Source of the DNA: Haloarcula salinisoli
GTDB taxonomy: Archaea; Halobacteriota; Halobacteria; Halobacteriales; Haloarculaceae
DNA: 64,000 nucleotides
NCBI RefSeq assembly: GCF_019599405.1
Contig: NZ_RKLQ01000006.1
Coordinates: 1-64,000 of the forward strand
Direction of reading: 5' to 3'
Shown here: positions 1-8,066 of the stretch, piece after piece
How the letters are laid out: each line of letters opens with the position of its first letter
Position numbering within the stretch: the first letter of the stretch is position 1
Translations under genes and position numbers: made by a program
The notes under the pieces: generated by a model
Seen by the model: only the letters and a program-made list of their open reading frames with translations
The model's database searches: none
What the model was told of the DNA's origin: nothing

Positions 1-356
1 CCATACGCACCAGCCAGCGCGAACGGGCGGTGACGACGCTCCCACCGGTCTTCGAGTCAGTGGTGACCGAGACACCTGACTTGTTCGTCCAGGCAATCTA
101 TGACCTCAGCGTCCCCGAGATGGTCGTTGATCGGATCTGTTTGCTTGGGGATAGTGCGTTCGTTGCGCGCCCCCATACGGCAGCGGGAACCGCAAAGGCC
201 GTCGGGGACGCAGTCACCTTCGTCGAGACGGTCTCCCAACACGAGTCACTTGAGAGGGCACTCTCAGCGTGGAATCAAGCCCGGACAGCGTATGGCGCCC
301 AGCTCGTTTCCAGAGGCAAACGGATGGGTGAGGACCGACTGACTCTCGGTTCGTAG
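1..356 (+). CDS. FAD-dependent monooxygenase, C-terminal fragment (5' end outside window)
   Basis: The reading frame is open from the window edge to a TAG at 354-356, so only the last ~118 codons are visible. The segment reading RICLLGDSAFVARPHTAAG matches the GD(A/S)AF...P region of class A flavoprotein aromatic hydroxylases, the motif that contacts the FAD ribityl/phosphate. The short C-terminal helix region (SAWNQARTAYG) fits the same family. A GTG at 30 is in frame, but the protein clearly continues upstream, so I do not treat it as the start. The substrate cannot be judged without the N-terminal half; a hydroxylase of an aromatic or pyridine-type compound is the usual role. The next gene is an epoxide-hydrolase-like enzyme, which may hint at a catabolic context. 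Confidence 0.8.
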   Translation, partial: IRTSQRERAVTTLPPVFESVVTETPDLFVQAIYDLSVPEMVVDRICLLGDSAFVARPHTAAGTAKAVGDAVTFVETVSQHESLERALSAWNQARTAYGAQLVSRGKRMGEDRLTLGS

Positions 357-791
357 ATGGAGACACCACGTCCTCGGGTGTATCGGATTAGGACCGGCAA
401 TTCGGGTTCGGAGGCTGACGGCAAGCACGTGAGGACCGATCACGCCGGCAGGCCCGAGCGCAGCATCTGCTGACGACAGCGCACCTATTGTGCGCAAAGA
501 CGACGTGTTGGCCAGGGTGGTTGGTCGGTCCCTTGTCTACAGTGCAACACCAGTCTCATTGCCCAGTGTACGGGTCGATCTGGTAGTCGGGCGCCCGGTC
601 ACTGCGCCAGCAGTGCAGTTCCCCATCTATGAGTTTACGGAACATGGCGCATGGCTGATATCGCATCGTTGGAACTCCCGGGCCGTGGTGGTCCAGTGAA
701 GATCGACTTGCAGGATGGAATGACAGGTCGGTATCGGGCAAGGAATCAATAGCGGACACACTGTCATATTGAATCCCAGAGGGTGTAACTG
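357..791. other. Gene-poor gap with possible gene remnants
   Basis: No convincing complete gene in about 435 bases. A 33-residue frame at 651-752 begins MADIASLELPGRGGPV and then stops; it looks like the beginning of a real haloarchaeal protein that has lost its body, but I cannot assign a family. The other short frames have no family features. The promoter of the following hydrolase should lie in the last 50 bases. Confidence 0.4.
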
Positions 792-1685
792 ATGTCTGAA
801 ACGGATGCAAACGCTCCACTCCCAGATATTCCGTCCGCGGAACGGACCTTCCGGGAGGTGAACGATGTGACGCTCCATGTTGTGTCAGCAGGCGACCCTG
901 CTGATTCGGTCGTCGTGCTGCTTCACGGCTTCCCTGAATTCTGGTATGGGTGGGCGGGGTATATCGAGCGGTTCGTCCAGGCTGGATATCGCGTGCTCGT
1001 CCCCGACCAACGCGGCTACAATCGGAGTGAGAAACCGAATGGGATCGCTCCCTACCGTGTGTCGACCCTTGCCGAGGATATCGTCGCCCTGCTCACTACC
1101 GAAGCGTGTGACAGCGCCCATCTCATCGGCCATGATTGGGGTGGCACCGTTGCATGGCATGTCGCACTGCGTTCGCCGGACACTGTCGATCGACTCGGTA
1201 TCATCAACATGCCCCATCCGACCGTGTTCACCGAGGCGCTCCAGTCCAATCCCAGGCAACGGGAGAAAAGCCAGTATATATGTTCATTCCAACAGCCGAA
1301 TACGCCAGAGAAGCGGGCCAAACAGAACGAGTTCGACACGTGGGTGTCCGTTATGAATGGTCCGTCCAGGCCCGGAACGTTCAGCGAGACGGATTTCGAG
1401 CGGTATCGACAGGCGTGGGTAGAGCCTGGGGCGCCAGCTGCGATGCTCAACTGGTACCGAGCACTCGTCCAATACGACAATGAGCCACCACGGACACAGG
1501 TGGCGCCACCGACGTTGCTTCTCTGGGGTGAAAACGACCAGGCGCTCATCCCTGAACTGGCGCCAGAGAGCATAGAACACTGTACCCACGGCGACCTTGC
1601 ACAGTTTTCGGATGCGACCCACTGGATTCACCACGAGTATCCCGACCGTGTCAGCGAATTACTGCTGGAGCATATCGAGGGATAG
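792..1685 (+). CDS. Alpha/beta hydrolase, epoxide hydrolase-like
   Basis: A 297-residue alpha/beta hydrolase. HGFPEFW at residues 45-51 is the oxyanion-hole motif typical of epoxide hydrolases and haloalkane dehalogenases. GHDWGG at 113-118 is the nucleophile elbow with Asp115 as nucleophile. The WGENDQ segment near residue 250 should hold the acid of the charge relay and His277 (THWIHHE) is the catalytic base. An Asp rather than Ser nucleophile and the HGFPEFW motif favour an epoxide hydrolase; dehalogenase activity is the alternative. Length is normal. The ATG follows a short untranslated stretch and the gene stands alone between degraded regions. It acts in the cytoplasm; the substrate is unknown. 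Confidence 0.85.
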   Translation: MSETDANAPLPDIPSAERTFREVNDVTLHVVSAGDPADSVVVLLHGFPEFWYGWAGYIERFVQAGYRVLVPDQRGYNRSEKPNGIAPYRVSTLAEDIVALLTTEACDSAHLIGHDWGGTVAWHVALRSPDTVDRLGIINMPHPTVFTEALQSNPRQREKSQYICSFQQPNTPEKRAKQNEFDTWVSVMNGPSRPGTFSETDFERYRQAWVEPGAPAAMLNWYRALVQYDNEPPRTQVAPPTLLLWGENDQALIPELAPESIEHCTHGDLAQFSDATHWIHHEYPDRVSELLLEHIEG

Positions 1686-1751
1686 CATACTGGAACCAAC
1701 TGCAGGAGTTCGTGGCGTTGACGGCCCGCTTGGCTCGCCGCTTGCCGTCCT

Positions 1752-1910
1752 CCATTTGCTCGCTACTATGAGTCCTCAGACCGGTCCAAGCACAGACTGC
1801 AGAAGCTCCTCGATGACTGGCTCGTTGAGCGAAAGGAAGCAGGAAGTAGAGCAGTGGGCTGGTGGCGTGTACAGAACTATCCGTCTGCGAGCCTATTTTT
1901 CCCTTCCTGA
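1752..1910 (+). pseudogene. Remnant of a winged-helix DNA-binding protein
   Basis: The frame reads RPFARYYESSDRSKHRLQ, then KLLDDWLVERKEAGSRAV and GWWRV, ending at a TGA. This has the shape of a winged helix: a recognition helix (RSKHRLQKLLDDWLV) followed by a wing (ERKEAGSRAVGWW), as in many small haloarchaeal regulators. No start codon or N-terminal domain is attached, so I read it as a decayed fragment. Chance resemblance is possible. It lies inside an accessory region with a recombinase a few kb downstream. Confidence 0.35.
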
Positions 1911-2017
1911 GTAAGCAAGTACACCATGGCAGGGGCACCTACTTCGCGTTCTGCGACCCACAGGCGAGCTTTTATCAAGCACAAGGAGGCGAAACGAACG
2001 CGTCGCCCCGACCAACG

Positions 2018-2386
2018 ATGACCGAGACCAACCCCACCCACGAAGAGATGCATCACCCCTCAGGCCACTGGTACGACTGCACGGGCTTCCAGCGCGATCT
2101 CCTGTTGGGCATCGCGACCCACGACCGACTGGACCAGGCCCCCTGCGGCGCCAACCTCCACCGGTGGCTCGAAGGCCGCTATCCCCACGACGTCAACCGG
2201 TCCCGCGTGTACACCAACCTCGGTGACCTCTACGACGCCGGTATGGTCAAACGCCGCCCGATCAACGACCGCAAGACAGCCTACGAGCTCACTGAAGCCG
2301 GCCAGGAGTGTCTGGCCGCCCACGGCCGCCTCGTCGAGGAACTGGACCTCCCGGATATGATGCCCGCCACAGCTCGAGATCAATGA
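2018..2386 (+). CDS. PadR-like winged-helix transcriptional regulator
   Basis: 122 residues when started at the ATG at 2018; the frame is open further upstream, but that part has no typical composition. The core has the PadR pattern: QRDLLLGIA (helix 1), LHRWLEGRY, then NRSRVYTNLGDLYDAGMVKR as the helix-turn-helix, and a wing with RPINDRKTAYELTEAG. Haloarchaeal PadR-like proteins of about this size are usually stand-alone repressors or chromatin-like small regulators with few known ligands. No operon partner is evident: the upstream gene ends 330 bases away and about 1.1 kb of gene-poor DNA follows. Family call is firm, target unknown. Confidence 0.8.
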   Translation: MTETNPTHEEMHHPSGHWYDCTGFQRDLLLGIATHDRLDQAPCGANLHRWLEGRYPHDVNRSRVYTNLGDLYDAGMVKRRPINDRKTAYELTEAGQECLAAHGRLVEELDLPDMMPATARDQ

Positions 2387-2472
2387 GCCACTATCGAGTA
2401 TCACCAACTCGGCTGACCCGAGTGACGGTAGCCAAAAATGGGGACGGCAGATCACATGACAGTGCTGGCCAC

Positions 2473-2505
2473 CAGTGACCACCCGTGACCCGTGGGTGGC
2501 CACTG
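2473..2505. repeat. Imperfect 12-bp stem hairpin
   Basis: CAGTGACCACCC at 2473-2484 pairs with GGGTGGCCACTG at 2494-2505 across a 9-base loop, with one mismatch. It begins 87 bases after the stop of the PadR-like gene. It could be a transcription terminator or a recombination-related structure; no poly-T tract follows, so the terminator reading is weak. Confidence 0.6.
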
Positions 2506-2513
2506 TTCACTCG

Positions 2514-2532
2514 TATCGTCCGGCGGACGATA
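2514..2532. repeat. Perfect 8-bp stem hairpin
   Basis: TATCGTCC at 2514-2521 and GGACGATA at 2525-2532 form a perfect stem with a 3-base loop. It directly follows the 12-bp hairpin, giving two stem-loops in 60 bases. Confidence 0.6.
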
Positions 2533-2575
2533 GCGGATCGGTGTCGTGCCCCTGAGCCCCACCCAATCCGCATTA

Positions 2576-2597
2576 TATACAATGTGTGCATTGAATA
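2576..2597. promoter_or_regulatory. AT-rich inverted repeat, possible operator
   Basis: TATACAATG at 2576-2584 and CATTGAATA at 2589-2597 form an inverted repeat with one mismatch around TGTG, in a locally AT-rich island. This is the shape of a haloarchaeal operator overlapping a TATA element, but no credible gene starts directly downstream, so it may be a relic of element DNA. Confidence 0.35.
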
Positions 2598-2681
2598 TAA
2601 AGTTAATCAATTACGAATCAGCCTGAATAAAAACATCCCACTCCCCGACACCACACCGTGAGCCCGCGCCGTGGTCGGTGA

Positions 2682-2702
2682 CGCCCGGTTCGATTCCGGG
2701 CG
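2682..2702 (+). other. tRNA T-arm-like hairpin, possible tRNA 3' remnant or att site
   Basis: CGCCCGG and CCGGGCG form a 7-bp stem closing the loop TTCGATT, which matches the universal tRNA T-loop pattern (TTCRANY). The following bases (CGCAGGCCCTCC) could be the 3' acceptor strand. I cannot find the matching 5' half, D-arm or a clear anticodon arm upstream, so this is not a functional tRNA. Integrating elements of archaea commonly duplicate a tRNA 3' end as an attachment site, and a tyrosine recombinase gene lies 1.4 kb away. A chance hairpin is possible. Confidence 0.4.
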
Positions 2703-3532
2703 CAGGCCCTCCGCATGTCCAGCAATAGTGCCAACAGCAGCGAGCGTACGAATCGGGGCCGGCGGGACCCAGCCGGCCCACGAGGTGCCTCTGACAGTAA
2801 CTCGAGTGACAGCACTGGAGGTAGCCGGCACACTGAGATAGTCCTTCTGGCCGACAGGAACCCAGGACGCCGACAATCCGACCCACGAGTTACCACTGAG
2901 CGTGCTGTCACCAGGACTCGGCCACCGTCGTCGCCAGGCCCGGTGGCGCTGAAACAGGGCTCGGTCCCACCAGGGCGGTACCCCGTCGCAACGGCGCCCG
3001 GGGACCGGCGCCCCTTCCATACCACTCGACAGCGATGGAATACGTCTTGTGGTGGTTCCGACCTCGTGGTCCGCCAGCCACGTGGCTCGCGGCGTCGACG
3101 ACTGGCCGGCCGTGACCACCGACCGGCCGCAGACACACGGGACCTGGACCCGGACACTACAGGCAAGCATGACCCACGGCGGCGTCGGGTCCGTGTCCCA
3201 GATGGGCCCACCGACCCGCGGGAGATGACTGTTCTGGCAGCCGCCGGCGGTGGGGTGTCCCTGACTGGCCCATCGCCACGAGATTCCCGGGGGCTGGCGG
3301 GGTGGTCCCAGACAGGCCAGCCCGGCCGCTCGACTGACGGATAGGCTGTCACGAGCGAGAACGGCAGGTGGCCGGCCCTGACCAGAGGCCGGCCGCAGCG
3401 GCAGGCCCATAGGCGTGGGATTGTAGTAGGGTGGGGAGTGCTCTCCGGTCGGTCGCGAGCAGCGACTGGGCCTCGTTCGTTCGGCTGTAACCGGAGCGTA
3501 ATAAACTCTCGTCAGACGAACGGAGGTCGGAC

Positions 3533-3784
3533 ATGACCTGTCCGGGTACCGTGGTCCGCTGTGAGGCCCTTGATTGTCGGCCCGCCATGCTCGTCCTCGT
3601 GTGCGAGGGCGATCAGCTTCGGGCGGTGTTGGTGGCCGACCTCGCGAGTGAGACCATCCAGCGGCTGCGCTACGGCCACACCGACACCGTCGTCCAGGCC
3701 GTCGACGAGGCCGACGGTATCGACAGCCACCGGGTGCCCAGCGACGACGTCGCCCCGGCACCAGCCTTCGGAGGTGAGCGGTGA
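3533..3784 (+). CDS. Small hypothetical protein, first of a coupled pair
   Basis: 83 residues, with acidic composition that fits haloarchaeal coding DNA (VVQAVDEADGIDSHRVPSDDVAP). I recognise no family. Three cysteines near the N-terminus (residues 3, 10 and 15) and a Val/Leu-rich strand (MLVLVCEGDQLRAVLVADL) are the visible features. The stop overlaps the ATG of the next small ORF by one base (TGATG), which suggests translational coupling and supports both being real. Small coupled ORFs of this kind are frequent on haloarchaeal plasmids and integrated elements, and an integrase follows. Confidence 0.55.
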   Translation: MTCPGTVVRCEALDCRPAMLVLVCEGDQLRAVLVADLASETIQRLRYGHTDTVVQAVDEADGIDSHRVPSDDVAPAPAFGGER

Positions 3785-3954
3785 TGGACGTCGAGGAGTG
3801 GCGTCTGTGCTACAGCGTCGGTGGGCTCACCCACTACACCGCCTGGTGTTCGGACTACGACCGCATCGCGGCGCTGTACGAACAGTACCAGCGGGGCGCC
3901 TACGCGAGTGAGGTCCGCACCGAGTCCCGGGCGGTCTGCCATCAGTCGTCCTGA
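3784..3954 (+). CDS. Small hypothetical protein, second of a coupled pair
   Basis: 56 residues starting MDVEEWRLCYSVGGLTHY and ending SRAVCHQSS. The ATG overlaps the stop of the preceding gene by one base. Composition is rich in Tyr, Trp and Cys with many acidic residues. I recognise no family; the pattern resembles short basic-tailed proteins of haloarchaeal mobile elements, but this is only an impression. Function unknown; probably co-translated with its neighbour. Confidence 0.5.
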   Translation: MDVEEWRLCYSVGGLTHYTAWCSDYDRIAALYEQYQRGAYASEVRTESRAVCHQSS

Positions 3955-4133
3955 CCCGAGAGTCAGGACCGAAGCCACAGCCCTAATTACAATATCTTTG
4001 TGGTGACAGAGCGCTGGTAGCCTTCTGTGCCAGAGTGGTGGCCTCAGTCCTCTGACCATTAGCTGTGGTATCTACGGGGGTTACTGACTGTTGGTTGCAT
4101 CTCTCTGGAACCGAGGACAGGACCTTCTATGGA

Positions 4134-5399
4134 TTACCGCTGGACAGCGAACGCGTCAGCGAGTTTCTCCTGCATGAATTCGCGGCGGAGCTCCCGGCGC
4201 CGGTCTTCGGAGAGATAGTCGTCCCAGACCACAGTCGCCGAAGCGCTCCCCTGTTCTTCGGCAATCTCCTGAATCTGGTGTTCGACCAGCTCTTCGACCG
4301 TCGAGGAGTACCGGTCGTACCAGAACCGCCGGGCCATCTGGGGAACCGGTCGATGGCCATCGATAGTTTCGGGAAGGGCTGCCCGTTCGGCAAGGTCGTC
4401 GAACCAGTTACGGATGGTTCCACCGGTGCGGTGACCGCTCGACGAGCGCGGCGAGGGAAATAGGTACCCGCTCCAGTCTGGGTCGTGGTCGAACTGGGCT
4501 ATCCGTTCCACGACAGCGGCCTGGCCATAGATGAGCGCCACCGAGCCCGGGCCGTTCTTGCGACTCTCGAATTCGATGCGTGGTGCATCGTCGTCCAGAA
4601 CAATCTGGTCGGCATGGAGGGCCGCGACCTCGCCGGAGCGGAGTCCCCACCCACACAGCGCGACGACGAGTAGCTTCTCACGGGTGTCTCGGGCAGCTTC
4701 GAACAGAGATTCGACGTGTTCTGGACCCAGTGGCGGATTCGACGTCGTCCCGGCGTCGTCGCCGCTCCAGTTGTAGTCGAGCCCGTCAGTGGGATTCAGT
4801 GCAGCTTCACGCCGGCTCACCAGCGTCGTGTACCAATCAGAGACGGTAATGTAGATGCGCCTGAGCGTCTCGCGGGCAACCTCCTGGTCCAGCTCGTCGA
4901 AAGTAGCCCAGCAGGCGTCGACGGCTTCGTGAGCGGCTACCGTTGATTCTCTGGCGACCGGCGAAAGGAGGTCATCTGTATCGTTTACCGTCGCGTAGGT
5001 ACGCACGTATCGACCCAGCCGGCTCCGGTGTGCGTCGATGGTCGACTCACTCCAGGATTTGCGCTGTTGCTGTCGGTCAAGATAGCGTTCCAGTGCGTCG
5101 ATGGTGTCGGCATGGTCGATCCCCCAGTCGTAGCCCTGGACTTCGAGACCGAGATCCTGCTTGCAGAATTCCGTGACTGTGGTATCGTGGTGTTCTTGCA
5201 GTGTGTAGATAAAGCGGCGGAAGCCATTGTCGTTGAGCCATTCGTAGGTCGGCTGCTCTGTCTCGGGGTCGAGGTCATCGGCCCGCATAGCGGGGGCGAC
5301 GACATCCCGGTAAGCGTCGACGAGCCCATCGCGGTCCAGCAGGGTCCAGGCGGGTGAGTCCTGGCCGGCAACTGGATCTGAATCGGGCGATTTTGGCAT
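4134..5399 (-). CDS. Tyrosine recombinase / phage-type integrase
   Basis: 421 residues. The N-terminal half (about 95-200) fits a SAM-like core-binding domain. The C-terminal catalytic domain shows Arg254 in CGWGLRSGEVAAL (box I), a likely Lys281, the box II area around GHRPVPQMARRFWYDRY (349-364), and a likely nucleophile Tyr395 in VWDDYLSED. Box II lacks a clear HxLR and instead has MARR, as in a branch of haloarchaeal integrases. The enzyme would cut and rejoin DNA at an attachment site. It lies next to coupled small ORFs and a tRNA-like hairpin, so it probably mobilised, or once mobilised, a local element. The gene appears intact. Confidence 0.88.
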   Translation of the reverse strand: MPKSPDSDPVAGQDSPAWTLLDRDGLVDAYRDVVAPAMRADDLDPETEQPTYEWLNDNGFRRFIYTLQEHHDTTVTEFCKQDLGLEVQGYDWGIDHADTIDALERYLDRQQQRKSWSESTIDAHRSRLGRYVRTYATVNDTDDLLSPVARESTVAAHEAVDACWATFDELDQEVARETLRRIYITVSDWYTTLVSRREAALNPTDGLDYNWSGDDAGTTSNPPLGPEHVESLFEAARDTREKLLVVALCGWGLRSGEVAALHADQIVLDDDAPRIEFESRKNGPGSVALIYGQAAVVERIAQFDHDPDWSGYLFPSPRSSSGHRTGGTIRNWFDDLAERAALPETIDGHRPVPQMARRFWYDRYSSTVEELVEHQIQEIAEEQGSASATVVWDDYLSEDRRRELRREFMQEKLADAFAVQR

Positions 5400-5725
5400 A
5401 TACAGCGATACAGTAGAATATCATATATTTCTGTTGGAGTTCTTGACCGCAGTAGTCACCGCAACCAACAACAGAATATGCCCACTGTGCATTATTGTAA
5501 ATAAACTGTATGGCGCTATACAGATTTGGACTATCTGCTTCCATAACCTTGGCGACTACGCCGGATCTGGATTGTTCACGACGTGAGTGGGGACGTTGGT
5601 CAGGAGCGAGAACTTCGGTTTGTCCACGTCGAGGACAATCAGGTCCGCACACTCCCGGTTCGTGGCTCCCGATGTCCTCACCCACGAACCAACACTCAGA
5701 GACCCTAAATTTACCCGGCAGAGGG
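5400..5725. other. AT-rich gap upstream of integrase
   Basis: The first 120 bases are AT-rich and should contain the integrase promoter. CTGTAT at 5506-5511 and ATACAG at 5518-5523 form an inverted repeat around GGCGCT, a candidate operator or att-type site. The remainder holds a possible gene remnant on the minus strand, listed separately. Confidence 0.4.
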
Positions 5726-5729
5726 TCAT
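5556..5729 (-). pseudogene. Possible remnant ORF (57 residues)
   Basis: The minus-strand frame starting at the ATG at 5729 ends at 5556. Its C-terminal part (ECADLIVLDVDKPKF, then SLLTNVPTHVVNNPDPA) has acidic, hydrophobic-patterned sequence that looks coding rather than random. I cannot name a family with confidence. It overlaps the end of the downstream NAD(P)-binding gene by 4 bases. It may be a piece of an element gene left beside the integrase, or a real small protein. Confidence 0.25.
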
Positions 5730-6412
5730 CTGCCGGCTAATCGTTGGACTACGCCGGTGGCCTGGTCCCAGAGGAATGGGATGTCGATATCTCGCTCCGT
5801 GGTGAGCGACGGGGCCTCGTGTACGTACTGCTCGTTTTCGAGCACCCACAGGAGGAACTCGGCAACGTCGGCACGGGGGATGGGACCAGCGTTGACGTCG
5901 ACGTCTACACCGTGGACATACTCGCCGGTCCTCGGCTCATCTGTCAGACCACCCGGACGAACGATAGTCCAATCGAGCTCACTCTGCATGACCTGTTCCT
6001 CTTGCCGGGCCTTGTCTGCCATGAGGTCGGCGAGGACCGTTGCGTTCGCCAATCGGACGTACCACGGAACAGTGCACATACTCCCCCCGAGACCCATCGA
6101 CGTCAATACCACCAGACGCTCGACACAGTGGCGCTCCATGGCAGTCACGATATGTGCCGTCCCACGTGAGACGATATCGTCGGGATTGTTCTGGGTCCGA
6201 CCGAGGAGACAGCAGACAGCATCCACCCCCTCGACTGTCGCCGATACAGCTTCCGGATCGAGGACGTTGCCTTGGATGATAGTGATAGCACTCCCGGTCG
6301 AAAACGAGGCTGGTGACCGTGTGAGGGCGCGGATATCATGCCCTCGGTTGCCCGCCTGTGCAGTCAGTTCACGACCGGTGTCACCTGTTGCACCGAACAC
6401 TGCCAGTTCCAT
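5726..6412 (-). CDS. NAD(P)-binding Rossmann protein (atypical SDR, NAD(P)H-binding type)
   Basis: 228 residues. The N-terminus MELAVFGATGDTGRELTAQA carries the GxxGxxG dinucleotide motif (GATGDTG, residues 7-13) of atypical short-chain dehydrogenases. DWTIVRPGGLTDEP around residues 145-158 is the conserved IRPG motif of the NmrA/YbjT/BVR-B-like group. There is no classical YxxxK pair. Such proteins act as NAD(P)H-dependent reductases or redox-sensing regulators; the substrate cannot be inferred. The ATG at 6412 directly precedes the Rossmann motif. It is a single gene, transcribed toward the integrase region. Confidence 0.85.
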   Translation of the reverse strand: MELAVFGATGDTGRELTAQAGNRGHDIRALTRSPASFSTGSAITIIQGNVLDPEAVSATVEGVDAVCCLLGRTQNNPDDIVSRGTAHIVTAMERHCVERLVVLTSMGLGGSMCTVPWYVRLANATVLADLMADKARQEEQVMQSELDWTIVRPGGLTDEPRTGEYVHGVDVDVNAGPIPRADVAEFLLWVLENEQYVHEAPSLTTERDIDIPFLWDQATGVVQRLAGR

Positions 6413-6787
6413 GGCGCTATATCACTTGTTTGGAGACCACCGTTCACGTCGATTATCGTTACAATCGAAAGACCGGGCGACTGGCACCAGCGGGACGCAT
6501 ACGGGGAGGTGACCTGAAACGAGCGTGATCAGGGTTAGGAAATAAAAGTTGCTGCTGGTCTAGAGTATAGTTTCCCAAATCCCGTGGCGAGTGGGGTCAG
6601 ACAGATGCAGGCAATTGCACGGTAATGTGGCAATGAAAACTACTCGAATGAACCGAGACACGGTCTGCTTTCGAGCCGATACCAATGGCCCACCTCGTAG
6701 AGGGTCAGTCAGGTACATCACGCAACGTCGAACTGGATGGCACAAGAGAAGCGAATATTCAGGGTGCTATGGAACGGACTCGCTGGT
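6413..6787. other. Intergenic region without a convincing gene
   Basis: About 375 bases with short frames only and no family resemblance. The divergent promoters of the Rossmann protein and the small membrane protein should be here; an AT-richer patch lies around 6535-6580. Confidence 0.4.
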
Positions 6788-6910
6788 ATGAGCGACTCGG
6801 CCGCCGGTGGATCTCTACCCTGGTTTGTGAAAGTCATCATCGCTGTTGCACTCCTCGTCGTCGTTTTCATCGTCGGCATCGACCTGCTGACGTTCGCGGC
6901 GGCGTGGTAA
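6788..6910 (+). CDS. Small single-pass membrane protein (40 residues)
   Basis: MSDSAAGGSLPWF leads into a single hydrophobic helix (VKVIIAVALLVVVFIVGIDL) and a short tail ending in AAAW. The acidic, flexible N-terminus followed by one Lys and a 20-residue transmembrane segment is typical of tiny haloarchaeal membrane proteins. Its stop lies 46 bases before the DUF302 gene, so the two may be co-transcribed. Role unknown. It is confident as a coding frame because of its clean topology and codon bias. Confidence 0.6.
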   Translation: MSDSAAGGSLPWFVKVIIAVALLVVVFIVGIDLLTFAAAW

Positions 6911-6956
6911 CCGAACCCCGAAGTGTTTTGCACGTGAGGCACAATTTAATACACGA

Positions 6957-7397
6957 ATGTCGTTACCTATCGACCCACAGCAGTTCGACCCTGCGGATAT
7001 CGGGGAAGTCCAGGCGACCCTGGAGATGGACCACGAGGCGGCTATCGAGCACGTCCGAGAGGTGTTCACAGACGCCGGTTTCGGCGTCGCCACGGAGTTC
7101 TCGCCCTCGGAGATGCTCAACGAGAAGGTCGACGCCGGCCGGGACCCCTACTACGTACTGGGAGCGTGCAACCCGGCGATGGCGGACCGAGCGCTCGAGG
7201 CCTCGGACAAACGGATGGGCGGTCTGTTCCCGTGTAACGTCGTCATCTGGGAGGAGGAACCGGGTGTCCAGCGAGTCTACCACGTCAGCATCATGCGCAT
7301 CGCCCGGCTCGTCGGGATGGCACCGGACGACGAGGCGATGGCCGACATCATCGCCGACACCGGCGAGCTGGTAGAGGCGGCCTTCGAGAACCTCTGA
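6957..7397 (+). CDS. DUF302 family protein
   Basis: 146 residues matching the DUF302 fold: EVFTDAGFGVATEFSPSEMLNEKV, then PYYVLGACNPAMADRALE and a C-terminal LPCNVVIW-like strand (LFPCNVVIW). DUF302 proteins often occur beside sulfur-transfer and rhodanese genes, and this one opens the sulfur cluster. Two cysteines in conserved places (GACNP and FPCNV) could bind metal or persulfide, but no biochemical role is established. The stop is 2 bases before the methyltransferase ATG, so they form an operon. Confidence 0.85.
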   Translation: MSLPIDPQQFDPADIGEVQATLEMDHEAAIEHVREVFTDAGFGVATEFSPSEMLNEKVDAGRDPYYVLGACNPAMADRALEASDKRMGGLFPCNVVIWEEEPGVQRVYHVSIMRIARLVGMAPDDEAMADIIADTGELVEAAFENL

Positions 7398-7399
7398 CG

Positions 7400-7957
7400 A
7401 TGGGCCACCACACCTTCGACGCCGACCGAGCGGCGTCACTGGAAGCCCCCGAACGGCGCTACAGCGTTCTCTCCGCCGAGGAGCTGCGCTGGGCACTCGA
7501 CTGTGCAGCTGACGACACCGTCGTCGACCTCGGAAGCGGGACGGGGTTCTACACCGACGATGTCGCCCCGGACGCCGGCGAGGTGTACGCCGTCGACATC
7601 CAGACGGAGATGCACGAGTTCTACCGCGAGAAGGGCCTGCCGACGAACGTCGAACTCGTGACCGCGCCGGTTGACGATATGCCACTCGACACCAACAGCG
7701 CCGATAGGGCGTTCTCGACGATGACCTACCACGAGTTCGCGACGGCGGCGGCCATCGAGGAGATACGCCGCGTTCTCCGACCGGAAGGGCAGCTCGTCAT
7801 CGCCGACTGGGCAGCCGACGGGGAAGGCGACCGAGGGCCGCCCCTCACGGAGCGATACGCGCTCGAGGACGCGGTCGCGACGCTCGGCGAACACGGCTTC
7901 GACGTCGAGTTCGAGGCCGCTCGACCGGAGACGTTCCTGCTGATTGCCACGGCCTGA
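7400..7957 (+). CDS. Class I SAM-dependent methyltransferase
   Basis: 185 residues. The N-terminal part lacks a separate domain. DTVVDLGSGTGFYTDDVAPD is motif I (SAM-binding, GSGTG), with VYAVDIQTEM as the acidic loop of motif II and a Methyltransf_11-type core after it (LRPEGQLVIADW). It resembles the UbiE/COQ5-like group found beside DUF302 and metal/sulfur genes in haloarchaea. The substrate is unknown; methylation of a small thiol or a metalloid is one possibility from context. It is co-transcribed with DUF302. Confidence 0.85.
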   Translation: MGHHTFDADRAASLEAPERRYSVLSAEELRWALDCAADDTVVDLGSGTGFYTDDVAPDAGEVYAVDIQTEMHEFYREKGLPTNVELVTAPVDDMPLDTNSADRAFSTMTYHEFATAAAIEEIRRVLRPEGQLVIADWAADGEGDRGPPLTERYALEDAVATLGEHGFDVEFEAARPETFLLIATA

Positions 7958-8066
7958 GCTTCGGGTCGGGCAGCAGTGTATACACACTGACAATCGGTGG
8001 ACCAGACGAGCGCGTTCACAATGCGCAGGATTTCAGACCGGTGTGTGGAGGTTCGGAATCGGCCCC

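Larger units (their letters stand above)
2387..3532. other. Gene-poor 1.1 kb accessory stretch with hairpins
   Basis: Several long open frames cross this stretch on both strands, but all translate to Arg/Pro/Gly-rich sequence poor in Asp and Glu, unlike every real gene nearby, so I call none. Visible structure: two hairpins and an AT-rich inverted repeat at 2473-2597, a tRNA T-arm-like hairpin at 2682-2702, and an inverted pair of GGCCGGCC at 3370-3377 and 3387-3394. The stretch lies between a regulator and small ORFs that precede an integrase, as expected for the edge of an integrated element. Confidence 0.5.

Noticed and set aside
2620-2712. Complete tRNA gene
   Set aside because: Only a T-arm-like hairpin is present; no matching acceptor 5' strand, D-arm or anticodon arm can be drawn.
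2715-3344. 209-codon plus-strand frame
   Set aside because: Ser/Arg-rich with no fold-like pattern; composition does not match haloarchaeal proteins.
2607-3761. Long minus-strand open frame of 384 codons
   Set aside because: Arg/Pro-rich, poor in acidic residues and overlapped by frames on both strands; typical of spurious frames in GC-rich DNA.
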